From positions 1 through 64,000 of the forward strand of contig JAFSIC010000007.1 of the NCBI GenBank assembly GCA_017439985.1: 64,000 nt of DNA, given 5' to 3'. This DNA comes from Oscillospiraceae bacterium (lineage in GTDB: Bacteria; Bacillota; Clostridia; Oscillospirales; Ruminococcaceae). How positions within the stretch are numbered: the stretch's first letter is position 1; every line of letters begins with the position of its first letter. The notes beneath the pieces are model-generated. The model was not told the origin of the DNA, made no database searches, and saw only the letters and a list, made by a program, of their open reading frames with translations. The position numbers were made by a program, and so were the translations under genes. This document shows, piece after piece, positions 24,293 to 33,245 of the stretch.

Positions 24293-26039
24293 CGTCGTCC
24301 TCGAATTCTTTTGCTTTCTTACGTTTGCGAATGATCAGAACAGCCGCCAATACAACCACAGCCGCTCCGCCGCCGATGAGCAGCATCTGATTTTGGCTCA
24401 GTCCTTTTTCCACTGCCATTGGATCGATCGGATTGCCAAACTCATCGACCATCATGTCGTCCATCGGGAATTCCTCCATCACCGGCTGATCCCATTCGTA
24501 AGTCGGTGCTTCGATGAAGGTTACAGTGAACGGTACGCTGGTCTCTTTGGCATTGCCCATGGCATCCTCATAGGTGTAAAGGATCTCGCAGTCATAGCTG
24601 CCTGCCATGCTTGCGGAAAGTGCAAATTCCATCACGCCGGAAGCACCTGCCTGCAGGTTGCCGCCGTGGATAATCTTCTCATCACAATTGATGGATTCGT
24701 CGCAAGTCAGTTCAGCGGTCAGATTGTAAAGCTGTCCGCGGGACTTGTTCATGTACTTGGAAACGATGTCGATCTCCTCACCGACGGTCATTTCTGCCAC
24801 ATTGGTGATCGGATCGGCAGAGAAACGGTCAGCCTGCACCACCGGAATGGAGATATCCTGACTCATTTTACCCTGTTTTCTGGCACCATCGGCAATGTAT
24901 TCGTACTCAAAAGCCACGGTGATCGTGTGGGATTTTGCTTCCGCGCTGGAAAGGGCGGAAATTGCCAGACTCTTGCTGAAGCTGTCGCTGCGTTTCAAGC
25001 GATCCATAAAGAAGGTATTGGAAGAGCTGGTCAGCTGCAGACCGTCGGAGGTGGTCACCTTCATGATGATGTTTTCCAGATCGATCTTGCTGTGGGTGTT
25101 GATGCAGTTCAGATTGAGCATAAAGTCCATACCTGCTGCCACCTGAGTACTGCCGCCGGCGAAGGAATACTCATCGACAATAACATAAGGGGTGCTGGCA
25201 TTGATGTCCACCGGAGAAATACCTGGCTGAGAAGTGCCGCTGTTTTCTTTATCCTGCTCCATCTCTTTAAGGAATTCCTTATACTCCTCCAGACTGATTT
25301 TGTTGTCCGGATTCTCCGGATCAACTAAATAATCATCTTCTACCGTCCAATCTTCATAAGGATCGTTGTAAACTTCATCATCCTCATCGTCCTTGATTTC
25401 CACTTTGTCCGGGGTGTCCAGATTTGCAATGTAGTAATCATCGCCGCCGGAGACGGAACTGCCGTCAGCACGGCTGTACTGGAAGGACACCGTCATCATG
25501 TCGGTGTAACTGTTGAAGAAATCCATGCCCTTGAAGAAAGCCTTCACCAGAAGATATTGATTATTGGTCACACCAAATTCGATGTTATCGCAGAGGAACT
25601 CGTAGCCGTCATAATGAATATAAGCCTTTGCTCCCTCTTTCAGCGGTGCATTTTTATATGTACCTGTTTTGCTGCCCGGAATCAGCGGATAGCTTGTATC
25701 CGCGTAGCAGAGGATCAGGTCGTAACGGCTGTAATTTCGTTTGATACGGCTGCTTTTACTCAGCTCATAGGTCATTTCATAGGCATTGAAGCTGAGCGCT
25801 TTATCAGCGATGCTCAGCTCGGTTTCGCCGTTGACACGGATTTTCTCACCATCTACATCGTAGAAAACGATTTTTGGATAGCCTTTGACAGCGGCCATTT
25901 TAATACCGCTGAAGGTCTCTTCTTTTTTACTGCTGCTTTTCGCACTTGCACTGACAGGCAAAGCGCTGAACAACACGCCGCCCACCATCATCAATGCCAT
26001 CAGAAAGGCCAGCAGCCTTTGGATCCACTTCTGTTTCAT
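24279..26039 (-). CDS. Secreted, membrane-anchored protein of the MacB-like operon (COG1361-like)
   Basis: 586 residues. It has a signal peptide (WIQRLLAFLMALMMVGG...SASA, residues 5-33), an extracellular beta-rich body with at least two Ig-like/CARDB-type repeats (for example around FAGGSTQVAAGMDFMLNLNCIN and EMTVGEEIDIVSKYMN), a C-terminal membrane helix (NQMLLIGGGAAVVVLAAVLIIRK) and a basic-acidic tail. This is the layout of COG1361 (S-layer-like) proteins. It lies 3 nt after the ATPase and overlaps the permease gene, so it is an integral part of this transporter system. The substrate is unknown. Confidence 0.82.
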   Translation of the reverse strand: MKQKWIQRLLAFLMALMMVGGVLFSALPVSASAKSSSKKEETFSGIKMAAVKGYPKIVFYDVDGEKIRVNGETELSIADKALSFNAYEMTYELSKSSRIKRNYSRYDLILCYADTSYPLIPGSKTGTYKNAPLKEGAKAYIHYDGYEFLCDNIEFGVTNNQYLLVKAFFKGMDFFNSYTDMMTVSFQYSRADGSSVSGGDDYYIANLDTPDKVEIKDDEDDEVYNDPYEDWTVEDDYLVDPENPDNKISLEEYKEFLKEMEQDKENSGTSQPGISPVDINASTPYVIVDEYSFAGGSTQVAAGMDFMLNLNCINTHSKIDLENIIMKVTTSDGLQLTSSSNTFFMDRLKRSDSFSKSLAISALSSAEAKSHTITVAFEYEYIADGARKQGKMSQDISIPVVQADRFSADPITNVAEMTVGEEIDIVSKYMNKSRGQLYNLTAELTCDESINCDEKIIHGGNLQAGASGVMEFALSASMAGSYDCEILYTYEDAMGNAKETSVPFTVTFIEAPTYEWDQPVMEEFPMDDMMVDEFGNPIDPMAVEKGLSQNQMLLIGGGAAVVVLAAVLIIRKRKKAKEFEDDDENF

Positions 26040-26042
26040 GTT

Positions 26043-26813
26043 CTATTCCTCCGTATTTTTGCTCTCTTCTTTTGATTCCATCGCTGTTTGTTCCGCAGCA
26101 ATCTGCTCCTCGGTTCTTGCGATGGACTGATTTCGCTCATCTTTGATGATCTCTCCGTCTGCCAAGGTGATGATCCTGTCTGCGTACAGAGCCAGATCTC
26201 TGTCATGGGTGACCAGCACGAAGGTCTCTTTATACTTACGGCAGAGATTCACCATCAGTTCCATGACCTCGCGGGTGGTTTTCGAATCCAGATTACCCGT
26301 CGGCTCATCGGCGAAGATGATCTTCTGCTTGCTGACAAAGGCTCGCGCAATGCCCACACGCTGCTGCTGACCGCCGGACATCTGCGTCGGCTTATGGCTC
26401 AGACGCTTGCCCAGCCCTACCAGTTTCAGCAGTTCTTTTGCCTTTTGCTCTCTTTTTTTCTTGCTGACACCGCGGAACATCAGCGGCATAGCTACATTTT
26501 CCAGCGCCGTGTACGCCGGCAGCAGGTTGTACGACTGGAACACAAAGCCAATATACTTCTGGCGGAATTTCGCCAGTCTCGTCTCCGACAAAACGGAAAT
26601 ATTGGTTTTACCGATGGTCACCGAGCCTTTTGTCGGCTTCTCCAAACCTGCCAGCTGATTCAGCAGGGTGGACTTACCAGAACCCGAGGTGCCGAGGATG
26701 CAGCAGATCTCTCCCTCTTCAATATCAAAGCTGATATTGTTCAGCGCAACGATGCGCTCCTTACCCACCGGATAGACCTTCCGCAAATTTTCTATTTTTA
26801 TGATCGCAGCCAT
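26043..26813 (-). CDS. MacB/LolD-type ABC transporter ATP-binding protein
   Basis: 256 residues. Walker A GTSGSGKST, Q-loop FVFQSYNLLP, signature MSGGQQQRVGIARAF, Walker B IIFADEPTGNLD and H-loop THD are all present. The class is LolD/MacB (permease partner of FtsX type). A roughly 30-residue acidic C-terminal tail (ARTEEQIAAEQTAMESKEESKNTEE) exceeds the family core. First gene of the three-gene operon; an extended -10 promoter lies 40 nt upstream. Confidence 0.93.
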   Translation of the reverse strand: MAAIIKIENLRKVYPVGKERIVALNNISFDIEEGEICCILGTSGSGKSTLLNQLAGLEKPTKGSVTIGKTNISVLSETRLAKFRQKYIGFVFQSYNLLPAYTALENVAMPLMFRGVSKKKREQKAKELLKLVGLGKRLSHKPTQMSGGQQQRVGIARAFVSKQKIIFADEPTGNLDSKTTREVMELMVNLCRKYKETFVLVTHDRDLALYADRIITLADGEIIKDERNQSIARTEEQIAAEQTAMESKEESKNTEE

Positions 26814-26852
26814 TATTTCACCCCGATCTTCTGCGAAAAATTCAATGCTTTA

Positions 26853-26861
26853 ATTATAGCA
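26853..26861 (-). promoter_or_regulatory. Extended -10 promoter of the MacB-like operon
   Basis: Minus strand TGCTATAAT, a perfect extended -10; no convincing -35 hexamer at 17 nt. Confidence 0.55.
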
Positions 26862-26981
26862 AATTTCCTTTGATTCCCACAGTAGCGGACGACAAAAATT
26901 CATAAAAGTTTCATAGCTTTTGGCACTTTTCTGAAATCATTCCCTTTCTCCACCGCAAATCTGTGGAAAGTCCCCGTTTAC

Positions 26982-27010
26982 TTGTCAAAGGATTGCTCTC
27001 GGTTTATAAT
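26982..27010 (+). promoter_or_regulatory. Promoter of the fumarylacetoacetase-family gene
   Basis: TTGTCA, 17-nt spacer, TATAAT, about 48 nt before the start codon. Confidence 0.85.
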
Positions 27011-27058
27011 GAACACAACATCATCTGTCATCATAGGATAGAAACGGGGGAACTTTTC

Positions 27059-27946
27059 ATGCATTTTATCAGCTTTGAACATCAGGGAAACATCAAACTG
27101 GGCGCTCTGCTGCCCGACGGCAGAGCCGCTGTGGAGCTGTCTGCGCTGGGTTTTGAGCGCGAGTTCGAGAATATGGTACATTTTATCCAAACTGTCACCG
27201 AAAGCGAGCTGAGCGCCGCTGAGAGCCGTTGGAACAACGATAACCCACAGCGTATCCCAGTGGATGAGATCCGCCTTCTTGCGCCGATCACACGCCCGAT
27301 CCATGACATTCTCTGTGTCGGCATCAACTACCGCGCTCATCAGGAGGAAAGCGAAGAATTCTTCTCTCTGCAGGGTAAGAAGGATGAACAGCATATTTAT
27401 TTCAGTAAGCGTGCCAGCCGCATCAGCGGACCCGATGAGGGCATTCCGTCCTATCCGGGCTACGACGACTGTATGGACTACGAAGCTGAGCTGGCTGTCA
27501 TCATTGGCAAAAGCGGCCGCGATATTGCGCCGGAAGATGCAGAAGATTACATCTTCGGCTACTCTGTATTCAATGATGTGACCGCCCGCGCCGTACAGAA
27601 ACAGCACGTTCAGTGGCTGAAAGGCAAAAGTCTGGACGGTTATTCCGTCATGGGCCCCGCCATCGTTCATAAGAGTCTGCTGCCCTTCCCACTGGAACTG
27701 GATCTGAGCTGCCGCGTCAACGGTGAGCTGCGTCAAAGCTCCAACACCCGCCTGCTCATCGCCGACATCCCAACCATCATTTCCGAACTGTCACAGTCCA
27801 TGACACTGGAAGCCGGCGACATCATTGCGACCGGTACACCTGCCGGTGTTGGCATCCGCTTTGATCCGCCAAAGTTTTTGCACAGCGGTGACGAGGTCAG
27901 CTGCAGTATTAACTTGGTAGGCACTCTAACTAATCACATTCTTTAA
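27059..27946 (+). CDS. Fumarylacetoacetate hydrolase-family protein
   Basis: 295 residues. An N-terminal small domain is followed by the FAH catalytic fold: PIHDILCVGINYRAH, the metal-binding DCMDYEAELAVIIGKSGRDI, YSVFNDVTARAVQ, WLKGKSLDGYSVMGP and GDIIATGTPAGVGI. Enzymes of this group hydrolyse or decarboxylate 2-oxo acids (acylpyruvases, HHDD isomerases); the exact substrate is not readable. The start at 27059 follows GGGGG; the earlier in-frame ATG at 26963 lies upstream of the promoter and is rejected. Confidence 0.9.
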   Translation: MHFISFEHQGNIKLGALLPDGRAAVELSALGFEREFENMVHFIQTVTESELSAAESRWNNDNPQRIPVDEIRLLAPITRPIHDILCVGINYRAHQEESEEFFSLQGKKDEQHIYFSKRASRISGPDEGIPSYPGYDDCMDYEAELAVIIGKSGRDIAPEDAEDYIFGYSVFNDVTARAVQKQHVQWLKGKSLDGYSVMGPAIVHKSLLPFPLELDLSCRVNGELRQSSNTRLLIADIPTIISELSQSMTLEAGDIIATGTPAGVGIRFDPPKFLHSGDEVSCSINLVGTLTNHIL

Positions 27947-28007
27947 GTTCACTCCATCCGCATAAGTACTGACTTTTTAAAATATTTAATAACTGAACAC
28001 AGAAGTA

Positions 28008-28040
28008 AAAATGCAGGAAATTTCGCTTTCCTGCATTTTT
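28008..28040 (+). terminator. Terminator after the FAH-family gene
   Basis: ATGCAGGAAA/TTTCCTGCAT stem, loop TTTCGC, T-run. The remaining 27947-28289 gap holds this terminator and the promoter and leader of the first OppA-type gene. Confidence 0.9.
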
Positions 28041-28137
28041 GTTCACAAATATGTCGTTATATTGCACAAATTCAGCAATTAAACTCATTATATTTCGACA
28101 TTTTTTAGCTCGCTAAATTATTTTTTGTGCAAAATCG

Positions 28138-28166
28138 TTGACAAAGAAAAATAAATCAGGTATTAT
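28138..28166 (+). promoter_or_regulatory. Promoter of OppA-type gene 1
   Basis: TTGACA-17-TATTAT. The stretch TTTTGTGCAAAA directly upstream of the -35 is shared with units 2 and 3. TTGTG(A/G)CATTAAAC follows the -10 in all four units. Confidence 0.9.
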
Positions 28167-28176
28167 TTGTGACATT

Positions 28177-28261
28177 AAACGGAACGAGCCGAGAGCTTCC
28201 GTAGTACTAAGCTCTGGTCGTCTGTTTTTTACTCATTGGAGTTTGCTCAAACTCTAATGAG
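28177..28261 (+). promoter_or_regulatory. Structured 5' leader, unit 1
   Basis: A long hairpin from AAACGG (28177) to CTGTTT (28227) with arms AGAGCTT/AAGCTCT next to the invariant CTTCCGTAGTACTAAG (28196-28211). A second hairpin follows: CTCATT-GGAGTTT paired with AAACTCT-AATGAG (28232-28261). The SD AGGAGGA comes about 20 nt later. The same arrangement with different arm sequences precedes the other three genes. Confidence 0.8.
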
Positions 28262-28289
28262 GGAGTAACCTTGTATAAGGAGGAACATT

Positions 28290-30275
28290 ATGAAAAAGAA
28301 TCTGACTAAAGTTTTGGCACTGGCTATGGCTGCAGCTATGATGCTGTCCGCTTGCGGCTCTTCCGCACCAGCTGAAACTCCATCCACTCCTGCAGAGCCA
28401 TCTGCACCATCCACTTCCACTCCAGCTACCACCCCTGCTGCTCCAGAAGCATCTGCTGATGAAATTACCGACCTCGTACTCGGTAAACTGGCTTCCGCTG
28501 AGCTGTCTACCTTCAACGTACTGTACACTCAGGGTGCATCCGACGCAGAAGGCCTGTGCCCATGCTGGTCCACCGCACTGGATACCAACCGTAACGGTCA
28601 GCTGATCCCTGGTCTGGCTTCCGAATGGGGTACCGAAGACGGCGGTCTGACCTGGACTGTTAAAATCCGTGAAGGCCTGAAATGGTGTGACGTTAACAAA
28701 GAAGTTACCGCAGATCTGACTGCTCAGGACTGGGCTACCGGTCTTGAATGGGTTCTGAACCATCATAAAAACCTGTCCAACAACACTTCCATGCCAATGG
28801 AAATGATCAAAGGTGCAAAAGAATACTACGAGATGACCGCAGCTATGACTGAAGAAGAAGCTCGTGCTCTGGACGCATCCGAAGGTTCTAAATTCTTCGA
28901 AATGGTTGGCATCGAAATTCCTGACGCTACCACCGTTATCTACCACTGCATCACTGAAAAACCATACTTCGACACCCTGCTGCCATACTACGGCATGGCT
29001 CCACTGAACCAGGGTCTGGTTGACGCTCTCGGCGTTGACGGCGTTCAGGGTATGGATAACAAATCCATGTGGTACTGCGGTCCATACGTAATGGTTGAAT
29101 ACATCAACGGTAACTCCAAAACTTATGAACCAAACCCACATTACTGGAATACCGAATCCAAACGTTTCGATTCTATCACTCATAGAATGATCGAATCTTG
29201 GGACGTTGGTTACACCCTGTTCCAGAACGGCGAAATCGACTACGTTTCCCTGACTGAAGCTCAGGTTAAAACCATCTCTGAAGATCCTAACCACGATTAC
29301 GCTGAATACATGGCTCCAGACTGGCCACGTGCATACTCCTACCAGATCCACTTCGACTACGACAAAATGAACGAAGACGGCACTCCTGACCTGAACTGGC
29401 AGAAAGCTGTTGCTAACGAAAACTTCCGTAAATCTTGGTACTACGGCCTCGACCTGACCGAATACTGGAAACGTACCAACACCCTGAACCCAATGGTATG
29501 TGAAAACGTATGCTTCATGGGTCGAAACCTGGCTTGGATCGATGGCGTTGACTACACCACCGTACTGGCTGAAAGACTCGGTCTCGTTAAAAACGGCGAA
29601 ACCCCAGTTCGTTACCAGGCTGACAAAGCTGCTGAATACATCGCAGCTGCTAAAGAAGAACTGGCTGCACAGGGCGTTACCTTCCCAATCGAATGTGACT
29701 ACTACATTCAGGGTTCCAACCAGACCGCTCTGGACACCGCTACCGTTCTGAAAAACATCTTCAGCAAATGCCTCGGCGATGACTTCTGCGTTCTGAACAT
29801 CTGCACTTACGTATCTTCCTCCACTAAAGAAGTTCGTGACCCTCAGCTCCACTCCATCGCTATCAACGGTTGGGGCGCTGACTACAACGACCCTCAGAAC
29901 TTCCTGGGCCAGATCACTTACGGCGATGCTAACGCTTACTACTCCAACTACTGGAACAACATCAACAAAGTAGAACCAAACGACTTCAACAGCGAACTGC
30001 TTGCTACCTTCACCGAATTCACCAACATGGTTCACGAAGCTGACAAGATCACTGCTGACCTCGAAGAACGCTACAAAGCTTACATCGAAGCTGAAGCTTA
30101 CGCTCTCGAACATGCTCTGGTAGTTCCATGTAACTACAACGAAGGCTACTGCCTGACCAGATACAACATCTTCGGCGAAATGGCTACCATCGACTGTGTT
30201 GATTGGGAAACCAATGCAAACACCTTCACCGGCGAAGAAATCGCAGCTTCCAGAAAAGCTCTGCTGGGCTACTAA
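28290..30275 (+). CDS. OppA-type (SBP_bac_5) peptide/solute-binding lipoprotein 1
   Basis: 661 residues. The signal peptide ends in the lipobox LSAC (Cys 23), followed by a 35-residue Ala/Pro/Ser/Thr linker that tethers the protein to the membrane. The extracellular part is an extended peptide-binding fold: GLASEWGTEDGGLTWTVKIREGLKW, AQDWATGLEWVLNH, WYCGPYVMVEYINGN, EPNPHYWN and the lobe-2 NFLGQITYGDANAYYSNYWNN. OppA relatives bind oligopeptides, and some bind sugars or nickel. No permease or ATPase genes are nearby. Very close to protein 2. Codon choice is strongly biased (AAC, CTG, GAA, GGT), which suggests high expression. Confidence 0.93.
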   Translation: MKKNLTKVLALAMAAAMMLSACGSSAPAETPSTPAEPSAPSTSTPATTPAAPEASADEITDLVLGKLASAELSTFNVLYTQGASDAEGLCPCWSTALDTNRNGQLIPGLASEWGTEDGGLTWTVKIREGLKWCDVNKEVTADLTAQDWATGLEWVLNHHKNLSNNTSMPMEMIKGAKEYYEMTAAMTEEEARALDASEGSKFFEMVGIEIPDATTVIYHCITEKPYFDTLLPYYGMAPLNQGLVDALGVDGVQGMDNKSMWYCGPYVMVEYINGNSKTYEPNPHYWNTESKRFDSITHRMIESWDVGYTLFQNGEIDYVSLTEAQVKTISEDPNHDYAEYMAPDWPRAYSYQIHFDYDKMNEDGTPDLNWQKAVANENFRKSWYYGLDLTEYWKRTNTLNPMVCENVCFMGRNLAWIDGVDYTTVLAERLGLVKNGETPVRYQADKAAEYIAAAKEELAAQGVTFPIECDYYIQGSNQTALDTATVLKNIFSKCLGDDFCVLNICTYVSSSTKEVRDPQLHSIAINGWGADYNDPQNFLGQITYGDANAYYSNYWNNINKVEPNDFNSELLATFTEFTNMVHEADKITADLEERYKAYIEAEAYALEHALVVPCNYNEGYCLTRYNIFGEMATIDCVDWETNANTFTGEEIAASRKALLGY

Positions 30276-30306
30276 TCTGATCTTGATTGATTTCATAATC
30301 ATCTTA

Positions 30307-30363
30307 TAGTACTACAATTGCCCCACGAAAAGGAGGCGCCGCAATCGCGGCGCCTCCTTTGTT
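30307..30363 (+). terminator. 3' UTR of unit 1: TAGTACTAC motif plus terminator
   Basis: TAGTACTAC (30307-30315) follows a small hairpin (TGATT...AATCA) and precedes the intrinsic terminator GGAGGCGCCGC/GCGGCGCCTCC with an AATC loop and T-tail. The 9-mer is the exact reverse complement of GTAGTACTA in the leader loop of the same transcript. Confidence 0.88.
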
Positions 30364-30485
30364 GTCTTTAACTGCTTAATAGATGATATTTCCATTTTTT
30401 ATTTGTATTTTTACCAATTTAGCAAGATAAAATTTTATTGTTTTACTATATTTTATTTTTTACTGTAATTTTTGTGCAAAAATCA

Positions 30486-30514
30486 TTGACAAGTTGAAAG
30501 CGGTCGGTTATTAT
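30486..30514 (+). promoter_or_regulatory. Promoter of OppA-type gene 2
   Basis: TTGACA-17-TATTAT, preceded by TTTTTGTGCAAAAAT as in unit 1. Confidence 0.9.
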
Positions 30515-30524
30515 TTGTGACATT

Positions 30525-30680
30525 AAACGAAATGGTCCAAAGCTTCCGTAGTACTAAGCTTTTGACCCTGTCGTTTATGCTCTCGCTGGAGTTTGCTTTG
30601 ACTCTAAAAACGATCCATAAGATATCGTAAATGAACCTAAACGAAGGCTTGTATGGTACTAAGTTTTAGCTTTGTCGTTT
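30525..30680 (+). promoter_or_regulatory. Structured 5' leader, unit 2, with a second degenerate copy
   Basis: Copy A: AAACGA (30525) pairs with TCGTTT (30571-30576), GGTC with GACC, and AAAGCTT with AAGCTTT around CTTCCGTAGTACTAAG (30543-30558). GGAGTTTG then follows. Copy B (30639-30680) repeats AAACGA...TCGTTT around the decayed loop CTTGTATGGTACTAAG (30648-30663), again followed by TGGAGTTTG. The leader is about 225 nt. The gap 30276-30745 holds only the unit 1 terminator, this promoter and the leader. Confidence 0.78.
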
Positions 30681-30745
30681 ACGTTTTCACTGGAGTTTGA
30701 TTTTAGAGCCAAGACAAACCGCGAAACACTGATAGGAGGAACATT

Positions 30746-32743
30746 ATGAGAAAAAGCTTGTCTAAAGTTTTGGCACTGGCTATGGCTGCAGCTATGATGC
30801 TGTCCGCTTGCGGCTCTTCCGCACCAGCTGAAACTCCATCCACCCCTGCTACCCCATCCGCACCATCCACACCATCCACCTCTACTCCAGCAGCTCCATC
30901 TACTCCAGCTGCACCTGCAAAAGAAGAAATCACCGACCTCGTACTTGGTAAACTGGCTTCCGCTGAACTCGTTACCTTCAACGTACTGTACACCCAGTCT
31001 GCATCTGACGCAGAAGGTCTGTGCCCAGTATGGTCTCAGGCACTGGATACCAACCGTAACGGTCAGCTGATCCCTGGTCTGGCTTCCGAATGGGGCACCG
31101 AAGACGGCGGTCTCACCTGGACTGTTAAAGTTCGTGACGGTCTGAAATGGTCTGACGTTAACGGCGAAGCTGTTGCTGACCTGACCGCTCAGGACTGGGC
31201 TACCGGTCTTGAATGGGTTCTGAACCATCACAAAAACAGCTCCAACAACACTTCCATGCCAATGGAAATGATCAAAGGCGCAAAAGAATACTACGAAATG
31301 ACCTCTGCCATGTCTGAAGAAGAAGCTCGCGCTCTGAACGCAGCTCCTGGTTCCAAATTCATGGAAATGGTTGGCATTGAAATTCCTGACGCTACCACCA
31401 TTATCTACCACTGTGTAACCGAAAAACCATACTTCGACACCCTGCTGCCATACTACGGCATGTCTCCACTGAGCCAGGGTCTGGTTGACGCTCTCGGCGT
31501 TGACGGCGTTCAGGGTATGGATAACAAAACCATGTGGTACTGCGGTCCATACATCATGACCGATTACATCAATGGTAACTCCAAAGTTTACGAACAGAAC
31601 CCACACTACTGGAACACCGAAGCAAAACGTTTCAACTCTGTTACCCACAGAATGATCGAATCTTGGGACGTTGGTTACACCCTGTTCCAGAACGGCGAAA
31701 TCGACTATGTATCTCTGACCGAAGCTCAGGTTAAGACCATCTCCGGTGACCCTAACCACGAATTCGCTAAATACATGGCTCCAGACTGGCCACGTGCATA
31801 CTCCTACCAGATCCACTTCAACTACGACAAACGTAACGAAGACGGCTCTGAAGACGTAAACTACCAGAAAGCAGTTGCAAACGAAAACTTCCGTCTGGCT
31901 TGGTACTACGGCCTTGACCTGACCGAATACTGGAGACGTACCAACAACCTGAATCCAATGGTTTGTGAAAACCTGTGCTTCATGGGTCGAAACCTGGCTT
32001 GGATCGATGGCGTTGACTACACCACCGTACTGGCTGAAAAACTCGGTCTCGTTAAAAACGGCGAAACCCCAGTTCGTTACCAGGCTGACAAAGCTGCTGA
32101 ACACATCGCAAAAGCTAAAGAAGAACTGTCCGCTATCGGCGTAACCTTCCCAGTAGAAGTTGACTACTACATTCAGGGTTCCAACCAGACTGCTCTGGAC
32201 ACCGCTACCGTACTGAAAAACATCTTCTCCAGATGCCTGGGCGATGACTTCGCAGTTCTGAACATCTGCACTTACGTATCTTCCTCCACTAAAGAAGTTC
32301 GTGACCCTCAGCTCCACTCCATCGCTATCAACGGTTGGGGCGCTGACTACAACGACCCTCAGAACTTCCTGGGCCAGATCACTTACGGCGACGCTAATGC
32401 TTACTACTCCAACTACTGGAACTGCATCAACAAAGTAGAAGGCGAAACCGAATGGAACAAAGAACTGCTGGCTACCTTCACCGAATTCACCAACATGGTT
32501 CATGAAGCTGACAAGATCACCGATAACATGGAAGATCGCTACAATGCTTACATCGAAGCAGAAGCTTACGCTCTGAATCACGCTCTGGTAGTTCCATGTA
32601 ACTACAACGAAGGCTACTGCCTGACCAGATACGACGTATTCGGCGACATGGCTACCATCGACTGCATCGACTGGGTAACCAACGTTGATGGCTTCACCGG
32701 CGAAGAAATCGCAGCTTCCAGAAAAGCTCTGCTGGGCTACTAA
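30746..32743 (+). CDS. OppA-type (SBP_bac_5) peptide/solute-binding lipoprotein 2
   Basis: 665 residues; signal peptide with lipobox LSAC, then a longer Pro/Ser/Thr/Ala linker than in protein 1. The binding domain is nearly collinear with protein 1 (GLASEWGTEDGGLTWTVKVRDGLKW, DNKTMWYCGPYIMTDYING, DPQNFLGQITYGDANAYYSNYWN), differing mainly in surface and pocket-side segments. Both end in EEIAASRKALLGY. SD AGGAGGA. It has its own promoter, leader and terminator, so it is expressed separately from its neighbours. A recent tandem duplication of gene 1 is the simplest origin. Confidence 0.93.
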   Translation: MRKSLSKVLALAMAAAMMLSACGSSAPAETPSTPATPSAPSTPSTSTPAAPSTPAAPAKEEITDLVLGKLASAELVTFNVLYTQSASDAEGLCPVWSQALDTNRNGQLIPGLASEWGTEDGGLTWTVKVRDGLKWSDVNGEAVADLTAQDWATGLEWVLNHHKNSSNNTSMPMEMIKGAKEYYEMTSAMSEEEARALNAAPGSKFMEMVGIEIPDATTIIYHCVTEKPYFDTLLPYYGMSPLSQGLVDALGVDGVQGMDNKTMWYCGPYIMTDYINGNSKVYEQNPHYWNTEAKRFNSVTHRMIESWDVGYTLFQNGEIDYVSLTEAQVKTISGDPNHEFAKYMAPDWPRAYSYQIHFNYDKRNEDGSEDVNYQKAVANENFRLAWYYGLDLTEYWRRTNNLNPMVCENLCFMGRNLAWIDGVDYTTVLAEKLGLVKNGETPVRYQADKAAEHIAKAKEELSAIGVTFPVEVDYYIQGSNQTALDTATVLKNIFSRCLGDDFAVLNICTYVSSSTKEVRDPQLHSIAINGWGADYNDPQNFLGQITYGDANAYYSNYWNCINKVEGETEWNKELLATFTEFTNMVHEADKITDNMEDRYNAYIEAEAYALNHALVVPCNYNEGYCLTRYDVFGDMATIDCIDWVTNVDGFTGEEIAASRKALLGY

Positions 32744-32774
32744 TCTGATCTTGATTGATTTTACAATCATCTTA

Positions 32775-32830
32775 TAGTACTACAAATTCTCCCACGAAAA
32801 AGAGGTGCCGCAATCGCGGCACCTCTTTTA
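32775..32830 (+). terminator. 3' UTR of unit 2: TAGTACTAC motif plus terminator
   Basis: TAGTACTAC (32775-32783) is followed by the terminator AAGAGGTGCCGC/GCGGCACCTCTT with an AATC loop and a T-run. The stem differs from unit 1 by compensating changes. Confidence 0.88.
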
Positions 32831-33005
32831 TTGTGTTTCATACGCCGACACATTAAAGCGCCGCTGTAAATGCAGCTGTTAAGTCCTTGAATTGCAAAAT
32901 GGTTTATTAATTAGAATTACCCTGCATTTTAGCCAATTAAAGAAACTAAACTTTTTATAATCTGCTGTATTTTATTTCAAATTGATTTCTTTTGTGCAAA
33001 AATTA

Positions 33006-33034
33006 TTGACAAAGCAACTTTAATCGAGTATGAT
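33006..33034 (+). promoter_or_regulatory. Promoter of OppA-type gene 3
   Basis: TTGACA-17-TATGAT, preceded by TTTTGTGCAAAAAT. Confidence 0.88.
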
Positions 33035-33044
33035 TTGTGGCATT

Positions 33045-33140
33045 AAACAGAATTGCTCCAAACTCCTTCCGTAGTACTAAGGATTCGGATTTCTGTTTTT
33101 TATTTGCTGGAGTTTGCGTCAACTCTCGAAAAGATAAATA
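33045..33140 (+). promoter_or_regulatory. Structured 5' leader, unit 3
   Basis: AAACAGAA (33045-33052) pairs with TTCTGTTT (33091-33098), TCC with GGA and TCCTT with AAGGA around the invariant CTTCCGTAGTACTAAG (33066-33081). GGAGTTTGCGTCAACTC follows as a second hairpin. A further stretch to the start codon at 33246 has a remnant-like AAGTTGGCTTCAACTC. The 502-nt gap 32744-33245 otherwise shows only the unit 2 terminator. Confidence 0.78.
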
Positions 33141-33245
33141 AAAAGATCTACCCATTCTTGGCAGGTATATTTTTATGAATTTTTTCGTTCAAGTAAAAGT
33201 TGGCTTCAACTCTCAAGCAAAACACCTTGTATAAGGAGGATCATT

